DNA of 39,242 bases from positions 1 to 39,242 of the forward strand of contig CAJUOI010000019.1 in assembly GCA_910588615.1 (NCBI GenBank), in the 5' to 3' direction. Made by a program: the position numbers and the translations under genes. Each line of letters begins with the position of its first letter. Position 1 is the stretch's first letter. This stretch comes from an uncultured Christensenellaceae bacterium (lineage in GTDB: Bacteria; Bacillota; Clostridia; Christensenellales; Borkfalkiaceae). Shown here piece by piece: positions 31,757 to 39,187 of the stretch. The notes beneath the pieces were generated by a model. That model was not told the DNA's origin, made no database searches, and saw only the letters and a list, made by a program, of their open reading frames with translations.

Positions 31757-32165
31757 CGAACTTTTATTTTTATTATTGTCGAACGCGTATTGAAACTTTT
31801 TGTACCGTTCGTTTTCGGAACGCTTTTTATTTCGCCGATACTTTCGTATATGGCAGATAAAATAATTGCGGCTACGGCGGCAATTATTTTAATCATTATG
31901 CGGTGTTCTTTACCAAATTGCCAAATTAAATACTGAAAAAACGCCGTTATGGACGTTGGTATTAATTGTTTTGCTTGCGTTCGCCGCTTATCCGCTGCAA
32001 GTTGCAGGAAAAAGTCTTTTAACATATTTACTGTTTTATTTGTTGGGTTTTTACGTTTTCGGTAAACAGGAAAATATTGTTAAAACGGTTTTTGTCTTCG
32101 ATTTCATTCCCCTTTTATATCTTGCATTTCGTTTGGGTGATTGCGTTTGAATATTGCTTCTCATA
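31757..32165 (+). pseudogene. Decayed acyltransferase-3 family membrane protein
   Basis: Three frames together give acyltransferase-3 (OafA-like) pieces in family order. First comes VERVLKLFVPFVFGTLFISP with ILSYMADK, at about 31780-31870. Next are NTEKTPLWTLVLIVLLAFAA and SLLTYLLFYLLGFYVFGKQENI, at about 31930-32075. Last is SFPFYILHFVWVIAFEYCFS, at about 32095-32165. Stops and frame changes separate them, and the N-terminal part with the catalytic His is missing. The stretch is clearly AT-rich compared with its surroundings. An intact enzyme would be about 330-380 residues and O-acylate a surface polymer. Confidence 0.7.
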
Positions 32166-32178
32166 TAACCGCGATAGC

Positions 32179-32214
32179 AAAAGCCTCTCGAACAAAAGTG
32201 TTCGAGAGGCTTTT
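32179..32214. terminator. Long bidirectional terminator
   Basis: AAAAGCCTCTCGAACA (32179-32194), loop AAAG, TGTTCGAGAGGCTTTT (32199-32214), a 16-bp stem. It ends the sigma operon from the right and the acyltransferase remnant from the left. Confidence 0.88.
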
Positions 32215-32272
32215 CATCGTCTGTTTTTAATTCCCTTTTTCCCCGTCTCTCTGCGCGGCACAAGGAAAACGA

Positions 32273-32635
32273 TCACCTCGTAATACGAATAACGACGCTC
32301 GTACCGTATTCCTCGCTGTAACGGCGCGTTTCCACGAGGGAATCGACAAGATACAGCCCCCTGCCGCATTCCGCCTCTACGCCCGCCAGAACGCTCTCTT
32401 CGGGCGGATGGAACGCCTTTGCCGAACGCACGCTCAGCGTAATTTCGTCCCCCGCAAGTTCGGCACGGAAGTATGCCCTGCCGCCGTCGTGCTGCAAGAC
32501 GTTGGAAAGCAATTCGTCAGCCACCAACTTGCTGTCGAATACGATTTCCTGCGGCACCTTTTCGTCGGAAAAGCGCGCGCACATTTTTTGAAGCGCAGCT
32601 CTCAGCGCGTTGTAATCATCGATTTCAAAGTACAT
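32273..32635 (-). CDS. Anti-sigma-type HATPase (RsbW-like), last gene of the sigma operon
   Basis: A 120-residue GHKL-type ATPase of the RsbW/SpoIIAB class. The N-box VADELLSNVLQHDGG has the conserved Asn, and the G2 box ECGRGLYLVDSLVE is present. The G1 box (DxGxG) is not recognisable: the region reads SVRSAKAFHPPEE. Members bind their sigma factor and phosphorylate the STAS antagonist. The ATG overlaps the sigma stop by one base. It sits after, not before, the sigma gene, unlike rsbW-sigB. It could be the true anti-sigma factor of this module. Confidence 0.85.
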   Translation of the reverse strand: MYFEIDDYNALRAALQKMCARFSDEKVPQEIVFDSKLVADELLSNVLQHDGGRAYFRAELAGDEITLSVRSAKAFHPPEESVLAGVEAECGRGLYLVDSLVETRRYSEEYGTSVVIRITR

Positions 32636-33360
32636 CAGTCCGAATTCTTTTGCAGCCTTTCTTTTAATTTGTTCAGAATCTTACGTTCCATACGGGATAC
32701 ATACATCTGCGAAACATTCATTCGTCTTGCCGTTTCCGCCTGTGAAAGCTCGAGCGTGAAACGGCACCGCACGATTTCCCGCTCCTCCGCCGTTAAAACG
32801 CGCACTGCGGACTGCACCGCATCGCGATTTTCCAACAGTTCCATGTCATCGCGCTCGGAAGGGATCACGTCGTAATAGCTCATCCCGTCCTCGTTGTCCT
32901 CCACGGGCTTGTCGAGCGAAACCACCCCGCCCGCTTCCGCCGCACGTACGATTTCTTCTTCCGTTACCCCGAGGCGAAAAGCAAGCTCCTTTGCCGTGGG
33001 ATTTTTCCCTGTTTCCGAAAATATTTCGTCCGATGCGCGCTTTAAATTCACGCGCAGTTCGGAAACGCGGCGCGGCAAATGTACGAGGCGCGAGCGGTCG
33101 CGGAAATAGTTTTTTATCTCCCCCGTAATGGTCGGAGTGATGAACGTGGAAAATTGCAGCCCTTTCGATTCGTCGAAGCGCTCGACCCCCTTGATAAGCG
33201 CAAGCGCGGCGACCTGATACAGATCGTCGTACTCCACGCCGCGTCCCACGAACTTTTTCGCGAGTACGCTTGCTATGTACAGGTACTTTTCAACGATCTC
33301 GTTTCTCACGGAGACGTCGCCCGTTTCCCGATACTTTTGAAAGAGCTCTTTATCTTCCAT
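32635..33360 (-). CDS. SigB/SigF/SigG-family sigma factor
   Basis: A 241-residue alternative sigma factor with regions 2, 3 and 4 complete: DDLYQVAALALIKGVERFDE (2.2), FSTFITPTITGEIKNYFRD (2.3-2.4), RLVHLPRRVSEL (3), and the region-4 helix-turn-helix LSQAETARRMNVSQMYVSRMERKIL. HLPRRV resembles general-stress SigB more than sporulation SigF. The gene lies between two anti-sigma-like ATPase genes and downstream of a STAS gene, the classic partner-switching set. It overlaps the gene before it by 11 bases. Its regulon cannot be told from here. Confidence 0.93.
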   Translation of the reverse strand: MEDKELFQKYRETGDVSVRNEIVEKYLYIASVLAKKFVGRGVEYDDLYQVAALALIKGVERFDESKGLQFSTFITPTITGEIKNYFRDRSRLVHLPRRVSELRVNLKRASDEIFSETGKNPTAKELAFRLGVTEEEIVRAAEAGGVVSLDKPVEDNEDGMSYYDVIPSERDDMELLENRDAVQSAVRVLTAEEREIVRCRFTLELSQAETARRMNVSQMYVSRMERKILNKLKERLQKNSD

Positions 33361-33721
33361 TTTTTGCGAAGCGGAACTCGATCGCCGTAAGGCGCCCGTC
33401 CCTCCTTTGCATATTTACGTCCCCCGCAAGCGCCGAAAGCAATGCAGAGGAAATTTCGTCGTCGGGATAGTTCTCTTCAGGCGCGGCGTAGTCGTCGCCT
33501 TCGATTTTAATGCAGACTCCCTCGCTTTCCGCAAAGGAAAGCCGTGCGGCTCGGAAGCCGCTGTGCATAAGCAAGAGCAGACTTTCGGTAACGCATACCT
33601 TGCAATCCTCGCTCTCTTCCATATCCAAGCCGACGAGGGAGCACACCCCGCCCGTCGTTAAACGCACCGTCGTCAGAATTTCGCGGTTCAAACCGATACC
33701 GAGCGCAAGAATGTCTTTCAT
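33350..33721 (-). CDS. Degenerate RsbW/SpoIIAB-like protein
   Basis: The 123-residue product sits exactly where rsbW or spoIIAB would (STAS - this - sigma). The N-terminal half fits that fold: GIGLNREILTTVRLTTGGVC, then the N-box-like CKVCVTESLLLLMHSGFRAA. However, the N-box Asn is replaced by Leu, no G1 box is seen (IEGDDYAAPEEN), and the G2 glycines are absent. It therefore probably cannot bind ATP like a kinase. It may act as a scaffold or sigma-binding pseudokinase. It overlaps the STAS gene by four bases (ATGA) and the sigma gene by 11. Confidence 0.7.
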   Translation of the reverse strand: MKDILALGIGLNREILTTVRLTTGGVCSLVGLDMEESEDCKVCVTESLLLLMHSGFRAARLSFAESEGVCIKIEGDDYAAPEENYPDDEISSALLSALAGDVNMQRRDGRLTAIEFRFAKNGR

Positions 33722-34026
33722 CCTTCTATCTCCATGATCGTATCGAGCGAGCAGATGACGAACAGCTTTTTTAAGCGCGGAATCAAGCCCGTCAGCTTCA
33801 TTGCGTGCCCCGCGCTTTTTACGTGCTTTAAAATTTTAACGAACGTGCCGAGCGTCGTAGAGTCAATAAACTCCAATTTCGAGCATTCGAACACCACGTC
33901 CGAAGGATTCTTTTCGTATTCCGCCGAAAAAACGTCGAAAAACTCGTCTGCATTTCCCGAGTCGATTTCTCCCGAAAGAGCGATTTTTAAAATCGGCGTA
34001 CTCTCCAAAACTTTAAATTCCTGCAT
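33718..34026 (-). CDS. STAS-domain anti-sigma factor antagonist (RsbV/SpoIIAA-like)
   Basis: The 102-residue protein is a single STAS domain. It has ILKIALSGEIDSGNADEFFD, then DVVFECSKLEFIDSTTLGTF with the phospho-acceptor Ser of the D-S-T-T-L-G motif, and GHAMKLTGLIPRLKKLFVIC. When unphosphorylated, such proteins bind the anti-sigma factor and free the sigma factor. CGGAGG precedes ATG 34026. It is the first gene of a four-gene operon with overlapping starts and stops. Confidence 0.93.
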   Translation of the reverse strand: MQEFKVLESTPILKIALSGEIDSGNADEFFDVFSAEYEKNPSDVVFECSKLEFIDSTTLGTFVKILKHVKSAGHAMKLTGLIPRLKKLFVICSLDTIMEIEG

Positions 34027-34073
34027 TTTTTCCTCCGATAGCGTGTACGTTAAAGCAAATCTTCTTTTCTTTT

Positions 34074-34102
34074 ATTGTAACACAAAAGACGGGACGTTTA
34101 AA
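34074..34102 (-). promoter_or_regulatory. Promoter of the partner-switching operon
   Basis: TTTAAA (34102-34097), 17 bases, TACAAT (34079-34074) with extended -10 TG. The upstream GTTTAA followed 14 bases later by GTGTTA also loosely resembles a SigB-type promoter, so autoregulation is possible. The leader is about 40 bases. Confidence 0.6.
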
Positions 34103-34138
34103 CAAAATCCGATATTTTTTTTAATATTTTTGTACCGA

Positions 34139-35206
34139 TCACCAGTCCATCAAGCCGAAATCGCGAATAATACAGGAAAGTCCGCGCGTACGCTCGGGCA
34201 GCCTCTTCAATTCGTCCAAATTCCCCGCGCCGCCGTACGCTCTGCCCGCAAGCGAATACAGGTTTTTACGGTATGCCCCCGTGTTTTTTACAATCGATTC
34301 CGCCTCGCCGAAAAATACCGCGCGCTTGCGCTCCAACGCGCACACGCGCGACGCGTACTCCGTAGGAGTAGGAATATCCTGCTCGCAATAAGCCGCGCCC
34401 GCTGCGCGCGCCCGCTCCCGATAATCCGGCACGAAAGGCTGCGGTTTCCCCTTGCCGAAGAATGCAAAGTAGAGGGCGGAAAGCTGCAAAAACGCCCTCC
34501 AGCTTCCGTCGCGCCCCAGCCGTTCGGCAAGCACCCCTCCCTCGCCGCAGCTCGCGCCCTGCCGCAGACACGTCTGCACGGTAGCGTTCTTTTCCACGAT
34601 TTCCCGCGCCGACAACTCTTCCGCCAAACCTGACAGCGCAGCGTACGCCCGCTCTTCCGCCTCCTCGCTGCCCGAGGCGCAGCCGAAACAGCGCAATACG
34701 CGCGCTTCCAACCGCGCCAGTCGGGCAAGCAGAAGGCGCTCATAGCCCTCTGCAAGCCGCGGCTGCATCAGAGAAAGGTCGCATACGGTATCTCCGTCCG
34801 CAAGCGCCACACGGGCGGTTACGCCGCCGAGCCGCAAAGCCGCTTCCCGCTCGTACGCGCCGTCGAGCGCGGGGGAGGAGGGAAACGTCATCACGGGCAC
34901 GCGCCTGACGCCGGCAAAAAAACGCGCCGCCGAGAGCGTATTGCCCTTCCCTGTCGCCAGCACGAGCGCCACCTCGTCCGGCATGGAAAAGAGCGGAAGC
35001 GCGTCCGAAGTATCCAGCACCGCGCTGACGCAACGCGGCCCCGTTACTTCCCGAAACGCGCCAACCGCGCTTTCGTCCGTTACGAGCAACGCCCTCCCCG
35101 CAGACCGTTCGCCCAAAAACCGAAGCGCCCCTTCCCGAACGGAGCAAAAAAACAGCCCGCCGTCCTCCCAAGGGTTTCTCTTGCGTAAGGAATCGGCAAG
35201 CTGCAT
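34139..35206 (-). CDS. Glycerol-1-phosphate dehydrogenase-like (AraM) protein without histidines
   Basis: Fold and order match the iron-alcohol-dehydrogenase/G1PDH superfamily: RALLVTDESAVGAF (NAD-binding entry), VALVLATGKGNTLSAARFFA, VPVMTFPSSPALDGAYEREA and then a helical C-terminal half. Real G1PDH enzymes bind their metal with one Asp and two His. I find no histidine anywhere in these 355 residues, and the usual S-x-E-H block is replaced by GASCGEGGVLAERL. A catalytically inactive or re-purposed paralogue is likely. Arg- and Ala-rich composition fits the neighbourhood. GGAGG precedes ATG 35206. Confidence 0.7.
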   Translation of the reverse strand: MQLADSLRKRNPWEDGGLFFCSVREGALRFLGERSAGRALLVTDESAVGAFREVTGPRCVSAVLDTSDALPLFSMPDEVALVLATGKGNTLSAARFFAGVRRVPVMTFPSSPALDGAYEREAALRLGGVTARVALADGDTVCDLSLMQPRLAEGYERLLLARLARLEARVLRCFGCASGSEEAEERAYAALSGLAEELSAREIVEKNATVQTCLRQGASCGEGGVLAERLGRDGSWRAFLQLSALYFAFFGKGKPQPFVPDYRERARAAGAAYCEQDIPTPTEYASRVCALERKRAVFFGEAESIVKNTGAYRKNLYSLAGRAYGGAGNLDELKRLPERTRGLSCIIRDFGLMDW

Positions 35207-35257
35207 AGCTTCCTCCGAAAAATAATATTTTAACCGTTCGAATTCAACGCCAACGGG

Positions 35258-36223
35258 TTATATCAGTAACGCGATTGCGTTGACCGCGTATCCCACGGCA
35301 ACGCCTATAAAAAATTGCACGGTCATAATGACGAGGGCGTTTCTGCTGTTTTTCCTGCCGCCGAACAGCGTCAGTACGCCCAAGCCCGCGTTCGTAACGA
35401 GCCCCGCAAGACAGCTTCCGAATTCGATGCCCCCGACGGCGTACGTTTCGGCGAGCACCACGCTCGAAGCGCAATTCGGCACCAACCCGACGAGGCTGCA
35501 CACGAGCGGCTGAATCCACTTCCCCGCCCGTAAAAAGTTAACGACGTTTTCTTTGCCCATGCCCCAGAATAAGTACCCGAACGCCAGATTTACGAGCAAT
35601 ACGAACGCCGCCACCTGCAACGCGTGCAACAAGGGAGATACGAAGTAGAGCTGCACCTTGCTTTCGTGCGCGTGCTCGCAAGCGGAAAAATGCTCGTGCT
35701 CTTCGTGCCCCTCACGTTCTTCATGCTCCTCGTGAACGTGCTCTTCGGCACGTTCTTCGCGCACGTGTCCCGCGTGCTCCTCAAGCTGCTCAATGGGCTC
35801 GAGAACGGAGTTTTTAAAGCGGTTCGCAACGAGATCGGCAAGATATCCCGCGGCGACGCCCACGGCGATTTTAACGCCGAGCATGGCGAGGATAGAAACG
35901 ACTTTGTCGAGCGGAGGCAGTACGGGAGTCGTCAACAGAACGAGAAACGCCTCGTCGCTGGTGGCAATAAACACCGAAAGCAGCGTGCCGACCGTGATAT
36001 AGCGGTGCCTGTAAAGCTTTGCCGCCATCACCGAAAACCCGCACATAGGTACAATCCCGAGCGCCGTGCCCACGAGCGGAGCACATTTTCCCGTCAAAGC
36101 CCTGCGCGGCTTGCTTACGCCCGTGTTATGTTCGAGCGCCTCGATCACGATATACATTAAAAAGAGAAACGGAAAGAGTATCGCCGTATCTTTTAACGCA
36201 TCGAGTATGACTTCCCACCACAC
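35258..36223 (-). CDS. Putative ArsP_2-type manganese/metal transporter with His/Glu-rich loop
   Basis: A polytopic membrane protein with two repeat halves: FPFLFLMYIVIEALEH, GKCAPLVGTALGIVPMCGFS and FIATSDEAFLVLL in the first, and PLVCSLVGLVPNCASSVVLAE plus GLVTNAGLGVLTLFGG in the second. These P-x-CGFS and PNCASS motifs mark the family annotated as putative manganese transporter (ArsP_2). Between the halves, at about 165-205, is a cytoplasmic loop full of His and Glu (EEHVHEEHEEREGHEEHEH) that should bind metal. GTG 36223 is preferred: GGAGGG lies 9 bases before it and the promoter leaves no room for the longer frame. 321 residues from there. Confidence 0.88.
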   Translation of the reverse strand: MWWEVILDALKDTAILFPFLFLMYIVIEALEHNTGVSKPRRALTGKCAPLVGTALGIVPMCGFSVMAAKLYRHRYITVGTLLSVFIATSDEAFLVLLTTPVLPPLDKVVSILAMLGVKIAVGVAAGYLADLVANRFKNSVLEPIEQLEEHAGHVREERAEEHVHEEHEEREGHEEHEHFSACEHAHESKVQLYFVSPLLHALQVAAFVLLVNLAFGYLFWGMGKENVVNFLRAGKWIQPLVCSLVGLVPNCASSVVLAETYAVGGIEFGSCLAGLVTNAGLGVLTLFGGRKNSRNALVIMTVQFFIGVAVGYAVNAIALLI

Positions 36224-36256
36224 GGCGTTCCGCCCTCCTTGTAGAAATCGGGTAAT

Positions 36257-36285
36257 ATCATAAACGATTTTACGGATTTTGTCAA
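36257..36285 (-). promoter_or_regulatory. Promoter of the transporter gene
   Basis: TTGACA (36285-36280), 17 bases, TATGAT (36262-36257). The leader to GTG 36223 is about 27 bases. No Mn riboswitch fits in it. Between 36290 and 36345 there are GATTTT/AAAATC and CCGAC/GTCGG pairings of unknown meaning. Confidence 0.8.
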
Positions 36286-36347
36286 ACGATTTAAAAGACC
36301 GACCGGCGATTTTCCTCTCCGTCGGCAAAATCCCCCGAAAACCGACG

Positions 36348-36371
36348 AAAAACGCCCCGCCGTGCGGAGCG
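36348..36371 (-). terminator. Terminator of the two-component operon
   Basis: On the minus strand CGCTCCGC, loop ACG, GCGGGGCG (one G-U), then TTTTT (36352-36348). Confidence 0.8.
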
Positions 36372-36410
36372 CTGCTTTCGTAAAATTTTCATTTGCGTCC
36401 GTACGAAAAA

Positions 36411-37061
36411 TCATTCCCCGTTCAGACAGTCGCGCATCTTCTCCACCGCCTCGCCGCGGTTCGCGCAGTCCATTTTCACGTAAATGGCGGAGATGTAGTT
36501 GCGCGACGTACCGTCCGTCAGCTTGAGAGCCGAAGCGATCTGTTTGTTCGTAAACCCCTCGTACAGCATAATGGCGATTTCCACTTCCCTGTCCGAAAAG
36601 CCGAACTTGCGTTTCAGTTTGATTTGCCTGTCGTTGGTAACGAGACTCGCCGCACTGGCAATGCTGCGGGCGATTTTCGCAGGAAGAATGGTATCCCCCG
36701 CGTAGGCGTTTTTTATGGCGTCCACAAGAGCGGAATAGGACGTGTCCTTTAACAGGTATCCGCTCGCGCCACTGTTGATTGCGCCCAAAATGTAGTCGCT
36801 GTCGTCGAAGGTGGTCAGCACGAGTACCTTGACGTCGGGACAAATCCGCTTGATCTCCTTCGTCGCAACGACGCCGTTCATGTTGGGCATACGAATGTCC
36901 ATCAGCACGACGTCCGGACGCAGCTTCTGCGTCAGCTTTACCGCCTCCACGCCGTCGGACGCGATTCCCGCAATTTCGAATTCCTCGCACGCGGAAAGCA
37001 CGCTCCCGATTCCGTCCGCCAGAATGGGTTGATCGTCGGCAAGCAAAATTTTGATTTTCAT
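36411..37061 (-). CDS. NarL/FixJ-type response regulator
   Basis: The receiver domain has the acidic pocket LLADDQP, the phospho-acceptor Asp in VVLMDIRMPNMNG (about residue 55), and VLTTFDD and YLLKDTSY with the conserved Lys. The C-terminal LuxR-type helix-turn-helix FSDREVEIAIMLYEGFTNKQIASALKLTDGTSRNYISAIYVKM binds DNA. 216 residues. The start overlaps the end of the histidine kinase gene by four bases, so the pair is coupled. Target genes are unknown. Confidence 0.95.
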   Translation of the reverse strand: MKIKILLADDQPILADGIGSVLSACEEFEIAGIASDGVEAVKLTQKLRPDVVLMDIRMPNMNGVVATKEIKRICPDVKVLVLTTFDDSDYILGAINSGASGYLLKDTSYSALVDAIKNAYAGDTILPAKIARSIASAASLVTNDRQIKLKRKFGFSDREVEIAIMLYEGFTNKQIASALKLTDGTSRNYISAIYVKMDCANRGEAVEKMRDCLNGE

Positions 37062-38284
37062 TTTTTATCGCCCTCCTCGTCCATAGGTAAATTCAAGTGT
37101 ATCTCGAACCCCTCGTCGGGCTCCGTTTCGAAATAAACGCTACCGCCGAGGCTTTCGGCGCGAGCGTGCATTCCCGTTAAGCCGAACCCCTCTTTCAGAG
37201 AGGAAAGCTCCATACCGCACCCGTTATCCGACAGCATGAACTCCACCCTGTCGCCTCCGTTCTTCAATTCGAAATAAAACGCCGTTGCGTTTCCGTGCCT
37301 CAGTCCGTTGGAAATGCCCTCTTTCAGCGTGTTCAAAACAAATCTGCGCTTCGCGTCGCACAGCGTAACATCGTCCACGTCGCAGCGGATGACGATGCCC
37401 GTGCCGTCGGTGGAATCGTTGATAACGTCCAGGATCTCCTCTTTCAGCGTTACTTCCCGCGAAACGCCCGAGAGAAGATGTACGCTTTCGCGCAACTCCT
37501 CCAACGCGTGCTTCGCCTGCAAATTCGCCGCCGCAATGCGGCGCTTTGCCTCCTGCGGGTCGTTCTCCACGGCAAGTTTCGCCGCCTCCGTCTGCATGAT
37601 CACGGTCGTAATGGAGTGTCCTGCCGTGTCGTGAATGTCTTTTGCGATCCTCTGCCGTTCCTCGAGGGCTGTGATCTCCTTTAACTCCTCGTAGGCGATC
37701 CTCAGCTTTTCGTTCGTTTTGTTTACGTCCTCCACCGCAGACGCGAGCTCCTTGTTCTTGCGGAAGAGCTGCACGGCGAAGTTGACGATCAAAAAGTGGA
37801 AAATGAGCAAAATCAAGTCGTTGAACGCGTTTGTAAAAATCTGCGTCAGCGAAAGCCACTGCCTTTTAAACAGCGCCGAAATGCCGAACGTAATAAGGAA
37901 GAGTACGATACTCGAAACGCAGATGGCGATGCTTCCCCCGAGCCCCTTCGAGTTCAAATAGAATTCGGACAGGATAATCATATACAGCACGGAAATCAGC
38001 GTGCCGTCCGAAAAAATCGTCAGCGTCATCAGGCAGAGAATATCGAATACGTAACAGACTATTTTCGCCTTGTAATTTTTGAACCCCCAAAACTTGACGG
38101 CGTTTTCTATGAGAAGCATACCCGCGACGGGCACGTTGACGCACCATGCGGGAATGCCGAAATACGACCTGTGGTTGAGCACGATCAGCGTAATCAACAC
38201 GACGACCAAAAGGCAGTATACGACGGGAAGCCCGAAACGCAGCAGGCGCGGCTTCTCTTCCTGTATCAGATTAACGCGTTTCAT
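37058..38284 (-). CDS. DesK/NarL-type sensor histidine kinase with six membrane helices
   Basis: Six hydrophobic segments fill residues 12-170, without a large outside domain, so it probably senses something in or at the membrane. A coiled-coil linker (about 175-215, EDVNKTNEKLRIAYEELKEI) leads to the HisKA_3 site ERQRIAKDIHDTAGHSITTV with the phospho-acceptor His. The ATPase domain has LKEGISNGLRHGNAT (N-box), LSDNGCGM (G1) and EGFGLTGMHARAESLGG (G2). ATG 38284 is preferred over the longer frame, which runs inside radC; GAGG lies about 10 bases upstream. It overlaps the radC end by 14 bases. Confidence 0.93.
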   Translation of the reverse strand: MKRVNLIQEEKPRLLRFGLPVVYCLLVVVLITLIVLNHRSYFGIPAWCVNVPVAGMLLIENAVKFWGFKNYKAKIVCYVFDILCLMTLTIFSDGTLISVLYMIILSEFYLNSKGLGGSIAICVSSIVLFLITFGISALFKRQWLSLTQIFTNAFNDLILLIFHFLIVNFAVQLFRKNKELASAVEDVNKTNEKLRIAYEELKEITALEERQRIAKDIHDTAGHSITTVIMQTEAAKLAVENDPQEAKRRIAAANLQAKHALEELRESVHLLSGVSREVTLKEEILDVINDSTDGTGIVIRCDVDDVTLCDAKRRFVLNTLKEGISNGLRHGNATAFYFELKNGGDRVEFMLSDNGCGMELSSLKEGFGLTGMHARAESLGGSVYFETEPDEGFEIHLNLPMDEEGDKK

Positions 38285-38996
38285 TGGTGCCGTTCCTCGC
38301 AATGATATTCTGCACGTCGTACCGCCGTCTGATGTCATCCATTCTGCCCGCCAAATAATAGCTGTACGCGCCGTCCGAGCCGATAATGATATGATCGTAT
38401 AATTTTACGTTGTTCGCCGAGCAAAGCACCTGCACCTGCGCCGTAAAATCGTCGTCGTCAGCAGACGGACGGCAGACCTCGTGCGGGTGATTGTGCGCCA
38501 CGACGACGGCGCGGGGCGCCTGCGCAACGAGAATGCGGCTGATCTCCGTCGGATCGACCACGACCGCCCGCTCGCTTTCGTTGCCGAAGGTCTTGCGAAA
38601 AAACACCTTTCCGTTCTTATCGACGCAAAAGATCTGCAACACCTCGTAGGGAGCGTCGCGCAGGTTATTTTCGAGATACTGCGAATACGTATGCACGTTG
38701 AAATAGCGCGGCAGGTCTTCGGTGTACGCGCGGACGCGTTCGAAGCACATACCGATACAACGGATATACTCCGCTGCGGAAGAACCGATGCCGCGAACGG
38801 AGCAAAGCTGTTCGACCGACGCGGAAAACACGCCCGAAAGACTTCCGAAAGACTTGATGAGGTCATGCGCAATCGGATTGGTATTGACGCGCGGAAGCGC
38901 GTTAAACAACAGGATTTCGAGAATTTCGTGATCCTGTAAGCTATCGGGCCCGCTTTTCAAGCGGTCCATGATGCGCTTTCTGTGCCCCTCGTGCAT
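38271..38996 (-). CDS. radC: RadC-family JAB-domain protein
   Basis: The N-terminal helix-hairpin-helix part (LKSGPDSLQDHEILEILLF and LCSVRGIGSSAAEYI) is followed by the JAMM metal site: VVVAHNHPHEVCRPSADDDDFT with the H-x-H and Asp ligands. At 241 residues it is the usual RadC length. Its biological role is unsettled in general; a DNA-repair role has been questioned. It is the first gene of a transcript that continues into the two-component system through overlapping codons. A GAGG site lies 8-9 bases before ATG 38996. Confidence 0.93.
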   Translation of the reverse strand: MHEGHRKRIMDRLKSGPDSLQDHEILEILLFNALPRVNTNPIAHDLIKSFGSLSGVFSASVEQLCSVRGIGSSAAEYIRCIGMCFERVRAYTEDLPRYFNVHTYSQYLENNLRDAPYEVLQIFCVDKNGKVFFRKTFGNESERAVVVDPTEISRILVAQAPRAVVVAHNHPHEVCRPSADDDDFTAQVQVLCSANNVKLYDHIIIGSDGAYSYYLAGRMDDIRRRYDVQNIIARNGTNETR

Positions 38997-39023
38997 TGTC
39001 GAACCTCTTCTTGGGATAAAATT

Positions 39024-39052
39024 ATTTTACCACGGATTACCGCAATAGTCAA
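39024..39052 (-). promoter_or_regulatory. radC promoter
   Basis: TTGACT (39052-39047), 17 bases, TAAAAT (39029-39024). The leader is about 21 bases. The stretch 39060-39137 holds no gene that I can see. Confidence 0.8.
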
Positions 39053-39137
39053 GTCGGCATAGGTCATTTCACTCAATTTTTAATTTTTGCCGTGCCATTC
39101 CTCTTCGTCGCGCCCTCTGAAAAAACACCTCCCGACA

Positions 39138-39167
39138 AAAAATCCCCCGTCCGTTTCGGACGGGGGC
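39138..39167 (-). terminator. Terminator of the gene cut by the right edge
   Basis: CCCCCGTCCG (39145-39154), loop TTT, CGGACGGGGG (39158-39167), with ATTTTTTG behind it on the minus strand. Confidence 0.88.
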
Positions 39168-39187
39168 AACGACCTCACAAAGCAAAC

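Noticed and set aside
34139..34139. A terminator behind the G1PDH-like gene
   Set aside because: Only AT-rich pairings such as AAAAATATT are seen; no GC stem with T-run.
36224..36350. Manganese (yybP-ykoY) riboswitch before the transporter
   Set aside because: The promoter at 36257-36285 leaves about 27 bases, and the paired segments upstream do not show the conserved internal loops.
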